Part shown: one piece after another, positions 4,849 through 7,417 of the stretch | Layout: each line of letters begins with the position of its first letter | Position numbering within the stretch: position 1 is the stretch's first letter | Position numbers and translations under genes: made by a program | The notes under the pieces: model-generated | What the model saw: the letters and a program-made list of their open reading frames with translations, nothing else | The model's database searches: none | What the model was told of the DNA's origin: nothing | Assembly: GCA_039808325.1 (NCBI GenBank) | Contig: JBDHSU010000165.1 | Span: forward strand, 1 to 7,417 | Reading direction: 5' to 3' | DNA from: JAFKKS01 sp039808325 | GTDB lineage: Bacteria; Pseudomonadota; Alphaproteobacteria; Rhizobiales; Xanthobacteraceae | DNA length: 7,417 nt

Positions 4849-5265
4849 GTGAAGCCATTGCTATCCGCCGCCCTTGCCGGTCTCGGCGCGGCGCTCCTGC
4901 CGCTCTCGGCGCTCCTGCCGGCCCAAGCTTCCGCCGCCGATTCGCGCGTGGAGCGTGCCCTCAAGAGGCTCGACCCTTCGTCGCGGCTGACCCAAGTGTG
5001 CGATCTCAAGGCGATGGAAGCGATCGGCCGCGCCGCCAATCCATACCGGCCGGACCGCGCCGTGATCGACGCCGTGTCGAACCCCGCCGTCAGCAACAAT
5101 ACCGTGAAGGGAAAAGGCGGCGCCTTTCGCAGCAAGGGCAAGTGGTATCAGTTCTCTTTCACCTGCAGCACGTCGCCGGACCGGATGAAGGTCCTCTCGT
5201 TCGACTACAAGATCGGCTCCGCGATCCCGGAAGAGAAGTGGAACGAATACGGCCTCTATCGCTAG
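4849..5265 (+). CDS. Exported DUF930 domain-containing protein
   Basis: A 138-residue protein starting with GTG. GGAG 8 nt upstream, and a signal peptide beginning exactly at this codon (MKPLLSAALAGLGAALLPLSAL, cleavage after ASA at 27-29), decide the start; an in-frame ATG at 4768 would bury the signal. The mature part is nearly all DUF930: LDPSSRLTQVCDLKAMEAI (41-59), PDRAVIDAV (68-76), GAFRSKGKWYQFSFTC (91-106), DYKIGSAIPEEKWNEYGLY (119-137). The family is of unknown function and widespread in Rhizobiales. Cys51 and Cys106 are the only cysteines in the mature protein and could form a disulfide in the periplasm. It follows the DUF1236 gene by 248 nt and is convergent with the VOC gene. Confidence 0.87.
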   Translation: MKPLLSAALAGLGAALLPLSALLPAQASAADSRVERALKRLDPSSRLTQVCDLKAMEAIGRAANPYRPDRAVIDAVSNPAVSNNTVKGKGGAFRSKGKWYQFSFTCSTSPDRMKVLSFDYKIGSAIPEEKWNEYGLYR

Positions 5266-5293
5266 AGGACGTTGCGGCCTTTCACCTTATTGT

Positions 5294-5386
5294 CCCTGAG
5301 GCGCTCGCGAAGCGAGCCTCGAAGGAAGCACGGCCGCACCCCTGCGAGGCTCGGCGCTGATCCGCCTCGCACCTGACAGTGACGGG
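5294..5386. repeat. Decayed palindromic intergenic repeat between convergent genes
   Basis: The left part reads CCTGAGGCGCTCGCGAAGCG, continues AGCCTCGAAGG, and contains a perfect 6-bp stem, GCTCGC-GAA-GCGAGC. The right part (5341-5386: TGCGAGGCTCG ... CGCACCTGACAGTGACGGG) is an imperfect reverse complement of the left. From memory this matches the CCTGAGG...GCCTCGAAGGATG palindromic repeat common between genes in Bradyrhizobium and Rhodopseudomonas, here with several changes. It fills the gap between the convergent DUF930 and VOC genes and may act as a transcription stop for both. Confidence 0.6.
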
Positions 5387-5405
5387 ACAAGGCCAAGGCG
5401 CGTTT

Positions 5406-5846
5406 TCATTTCTTCGCCCGCTTCGCCTTGCGCCGCCGCGCGGCCTTCGCTTTCTCCTCACCGTATTTCATCCCCTCGAGCTTGATGCCGTCGGGGTCGA
5501 GAAAAAACACCGCATAGTAGTCATCGTAATATTCGTCCGGCGGATCGACGATTTCGACGCCCGCTTCTTCCAGAAAGGCGCCGAGCGCGTCGACGTCCTT
5601 GCGGCTGCGCAGTTCGAACGCATAGTGATGCAGGCCGACGTCGCCCGTGCGGTGCTTGTGCCTGCGCCCCGGCGGCGACTGGCCGATCCAGAAGCGCGTC
5701 TTGCCGTTCGACCAGCCGATCGCGTCGGCGTATTCGTCCATCACCTTGAAGCCGAGGAACGCAAACAGCTTGTCGTAGAACGCCTTCGATGCCGCGAAAT
5801 CGCTGACCCGGATGACGATATGATCGATGCCGACGACGCGGGCCAT
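5406..5846 (-). CDS. VOC family protein (glyoxalase/bleomycin resistance fold)
   Basis: A 146-residue cytoplasmic protein with one vicinal-oxygen-chelate unit of two beta-alpha-beta-beta-beta modules. The first is IDHIVIRVSDFAASKAFYDK, with metal-ligand candidate His9. The second is VGLHHYAFELRSRKDVDALGAFLEEAGVEIVDPP, with His73/His74, closing with AVFFLDPDGIKLEGM, where Glu124 is the usual final ligand. This His/His/Glu pattern fits a divalent-metal site. Known relatives include glyoxalase I, fosfomycin and bleomycin resistance proteins and dioxygenases; the substrate here cannot be assigned. The ATG at 5846 has GGGAGA about 7 nt upstream; an ATG 15 codons further up adds a non-family tail. 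The last 16 residues are very basic (10 Lys/Arg), which is unusual. It lies 100 nt downstream of yciB on the same strand and may share its transcript. Confidence 0.88.
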   Translation of the reverse strand: MARVVGIDHIVIRVSDFAASKAFYDKLFAFLGFKVMDEYADAIGWSNGKTRFWIGQSPPGRRHKHRTGDVGLHHYAFELRSRKDVDALGAFLEEAGVEIVDPPDEYYDDYYAVFFLDPDGIKLEGMKYGEEKAKAARRRKAKRAKK

Positions 5847-5946
5847 GGCGGTTCTCCCGGCTTGCAGCGATGAGGAGAAACGGACAGCCATGGGGCGCGG
5901 TTCCCGCTTCCCGAGACGCGCTCAGGTCCGGCGAGACAGATGCCGG

Positions 5947-6537
5947 CTATTCGCGCGCATCGCCGCGCTCGTCCGTCGCCAGCTTTCCCCGCCCGTGGCG
6001 GGTCAGCAGCGGATACTGCAGCATCGCGAACAGGAAGGTGAGCGGCACCACGCCGAACACCTTGAACGTCACCCAGAAATCCGTCGACTGGGTGCGCCAG
6101 ACGATCTCGTTGAGAACGGCGAGCGCCAGGAAGAACAGCGCCCAGCGCAGGGTCAGCTTGCGCCAGCCCTGCTCGTCGAGATCGAAGACGGAATCGAAAA
6201 CGACCGCCAGCAACGATTTCCCGAAGGCGAGGCCGCCGAGCAGGATGCCGCCGAACAGCACATAGATGATGGTCGGCTTGAGCTTGATGAAGGTGTCGTC
6301 GTGCAGCAGGAGCGTCAGCGTGCCGAACACGGCGACGACGATCGCGGTGACGATGGTCATCAGCGGCAGCCGCCGGATCTTCACATAGGACACGACGAGC
6401 GCGACCAGCATCGCCACCATGAACGCCGCCGTGCCGGCGAAGACGCCCCAGCGGGCATTGGCGAAGAAGAAGATCAAAAGCGGCCCGAGATCGAGCGCGA
6501 GTTTCAAGCCGGTCGGAAGCTGGCGTTTTTCATCCAT
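5947..6537 (-). CDS. yciB: Inner membrane-spanning protein YciB / septation protein A
   Basis: A 196-residue polytopic inner-membrane protein, slightly longer than E. coli YciB (about 180). The family signatures are present: DLGPLLIFFFAN (16-27), TLTLLLHDDTFIKLKPTIIY (73-92), GWRKLTLRWALFF (124-136), LNEIVWR (142-148) and DFWVTFKVFGVVPLTFLF (153-170). About five or six membrane segments are visible (roughly 18-27 with 33-52, 61-78, 88-106, 128-147, 157-175), with a charged tail after 180. The family (also called IspZ) is linked to cell division, septation and envelope integrity in enterobacteria and Shigella. The ATG at 6537 is chosen because family members begin near here and the frame further upstream only runs antisense to proA; the GGGG upstream is a weak ribosome site. 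It is divergent from proA and 100 nt upstream of the VOC gene. Confidence 0.93.
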   Translation of the reverse strand: MDEKRQLPTGLKLALDLGPLLIFFFANARWGVFAGTAAFMVAMLVALVVSYVKIRRLPLMTIVTAIVVAVFGTLTLLLHDDTFIKLKPTIIYVLFGGILLGGLAFGKSLLAVVFDSVFDLDEQGWRKLTLRWALFFLALAVLNEIVWRTQSTDFWVTFKVFGVVPLTFLFAMLQYPLLTRHGRGKLATDERGDARE

Positions 6538-6693
6538 CCGCCCCAGATAGCGTGGCAACGGGCAATTGTCATGCGGCCGCGGTGTCGCGCGGCGTTTCGT
6601 TCTCCGTGAGGGCCGGCTGCCGTCCCGGAACGGGAGTGACGGTCGTGCGCGGGCCGCTCGCAGGACATCGGGCCGCATGTTATATGCAGCCGC
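6538..6693. promoter_or_regulatory. Divergent yciB/proA intergenic region
   Basis: This 156-nt gap should hold promoters for both genes. TTATAT at 6680-6685 resembles a -10 element but lies too close to the proA ATG (6694) for a normal leader. No clear -35/-10 pair, ECF site or SD for proA was found. In the proA frame the last stop before the gene is TGA at about 6637-6639, and ATG 6694 is the only standard start after it. Confidence 0.4.
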
Positions 6694-6697
6694 ATGA
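6677..6697 (+). other. Possible six-codon leader ORF overlapping the proA start
   Basis: ATG at 6677 reads MLYAAA and stops at TGA (6695-6697), which overlaps the proA ATG (6694-6696) in the arrangement ATGA. This could couple proA translation to the leader, since proA itself lacks a visible SD. The leader's own SD is poor (AGGAC at 6662-6666, about 10 nt away). A tiny frame like this can arise by chance, so the call is weak. Confidence 0.2.
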
Positions 6698-7417
6698 CCG
6701 CGCCGCTGAAATCGATCCACCAGGCCGAAGACCTTACCGCCACGATGCAGGACATCGGACGGCGGGCGCGGGCGGCCGCCCGCGTGCTCGCCTTGACCGA
6801 CGCGGCACGAAAGAATGCCGCGCTCGCCGCGATGGCCGTGGCGTTGCGCGACGCGCGCGCGACGTTGCTTGCCGCCAACGCCGAGGACATCGGTGCGGCG
6901 AAAGCGAACGGCGCCGCGGCGGCCTTCATCGACCGTCTCACCCTCGACGACAAGCGCATCGCGGGGATGGCCGCCGGGCTCGAGGCGATCGCGGCGCTGC
7001 CCGACCCTGTCGGCGCCGTGACGGAACGCTGGACGCGGCCGAACGGCATGACGATCGAGCGCGTGCGCACGCCGCTCGGCGTCGTCGGCGTGATCTATGA
7101 AAGCCGCCCCAACGTCACCGCCGACGCCGGCGCGCTCTGCCTGAAGGCCGGGAACGCGGTGATCCTGCGCGGCGGTTCCGACAGTTTCCACTCCGCGCGC
7201 GCGATCCATGCCGCGCTGGTCGCCGGGCTTGGCGCCGCAGGATTGCCGCAAGACGCGATCCAGCGCGTTCCGGCGCGCGACCGCGCCGCCGTCGGCATGA
7301 TGCTCGCGGGGCTCGGCGGCGCGATCGACGTGATCGTGCCGCGCGGCGGCAAGAGCCTGGTCGCGCGCGTGCAGAACGATGCCCGCGTGCCGGTGTTCGC
7401 GCATCTCGAAGGCGTGT
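6694..7417 (+). CDS. proA: Glutamate-5-semialdehyde dehydrogenase (gamma-glutamyl phosphate reductase), 5' part
   Basis: The first 241 residues of ProA, which reduces gamma-glutamyl phosphate to glutamate-5-semialdehyde with NADPH in proline synthesis; the frame is still open at the window edge (full proteins are about 420 residues). Family landmarks: IGRRARAAARVLAL near residue 19, LLAANAEDI (about 61-69), ERVRTPLGVVGVIYESRPNV (about 122-141), DAGALCLKAGNAVILRGGSDSF (about 144-165) and GAIDVIVPRGGKSLV, ending at HLEGV. The catalytic cysteine lies further on, outside the window. The start is the only ATG after the last in-frame stop, and the MTAPLK opening resembles rhizobial ProA proteins from memory. 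No clear ribosome site precedes it. In many Rhizobiales proA directly follows proB; here its upstream neighbour is the divergent yciB instead. Confidence 0.95.
   Translation, partial: MTAPLKSIHQAEDLTATMQDIGRRARAAARVLALTDAARKNAALAAMAVALRDARATLLAANAEDIGAAKANGAAAAFIDRLTLDDKRIAGMAAGLEAIAALPDPVGAVTERWTRPNGMTIERVRTPLGVVGVIYESRPNVTADAGALCLKAGNAVILRGGSDSFHSARAIHAALVAGLGAAGLPQDAIQRVPARDRAAVGMMLAGLGGAIDVIVPRGGKSLVARVQNDARVPVFAHLEGV

Noticed and set aside
4055..4858. 267-codon minus-strand frame across the DUF1236 region
   Set aside because: It covers a gene with a signal peptide and a ribosome site on the other strand, has no family features, and ends in promoter sequence.
5827..6609. 260-codon plus-strand frame over yciB
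   Set aside because: The translation is a low-complexity Glu/Arg/Gln-rich shadow of a clear membrane protein gene.
6538..7404. Long minus-strand open frame continuing upstream of yciB, antisense to proA
   Set aside because: It is a GC-rich shadow of proA with Arg/His/Ala-rich composition and no domain; ATG 6537 fits the YciB family.

Overview
The window looks like chromosomal DNA of a high-GC alphaproteobacterium of the order Hyphomicrobiales (Rhizobiales), probably near Bradyrhizobiaceae or Xanthobacteraceae. The reasons are a DUF1236 protein and a DUF930 protein side by side, a near-consensus EcfG-type promoter, and intergenic palindromic repeats of the kind scattered through those genomes. 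No rRNA, tRNA, CRISPR array, transposase or integrase was seen.

Layout, left to right. Positions 1-192 hold palindromic repeat DNA with no gene. Positions 193-2442 (minus strand) carry three small-molecule enzyme genes, transcribed in the order SMP-30/gluconolactonase-type lactonase, YoaB-like RidA-family protein, two-domain ABM monooxygenase-like protein. They share a strand but are separated by 95 and 124 nt, so they form either a loose operon or separate units. Positions 2443-2651 are a divergent intergenic region holding a 23-nt inverted repeat and a helical-phase direct repeat.

Positions 2652-3903 (plus strand) are the most distinctive part: a compact type II restriction-modification module. 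A BglII/BstYI-like endonuclease gene is followed, with a 14-nt overlap, by an MT-A70 family (DPPW) adenine methyltransferase gene. The module is poorer in GC than its flanks and uses rare codons, as expected for acquired DNA, and it ends at a good intrinsic terminator (about 3956-3979). The endonuclease would cut unmodified incoming DNA and the methyltransferase would protect the host sites. The known family suggests a GATC-centred site, but the sequence does not prove this.

Positions 4184-5265 (plus strand) carry two small exported proteins of unknown function: a glycine-zipper/DUF1236 protein behind an EcfG-like general stress promoter, and a DUF930 protein with a GTG start. A decayed palindromic repeat (about 5294-5386) separates them from a convergent minus-strand pair, a VOC/glyoxalase-fold protein (5406-5846) and the inner-membrane protein YciB/septation protein A (5947-6537). 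At the right edge, proA (glutamate-5-semialdehyde dehydrogenase, proline synthesis) starts at 6694 and runs out of the window.

Apart from the restriction-modification module, the genes are ordinary chromosomal housekeeping and accessory genes. The less expected points are the R-before-M overlapping arrangement with a BglII-type variant active site (E-x-E), the EcfG promoter on the DUF1236 gene, and the small regulatory-looking repeats around the module.
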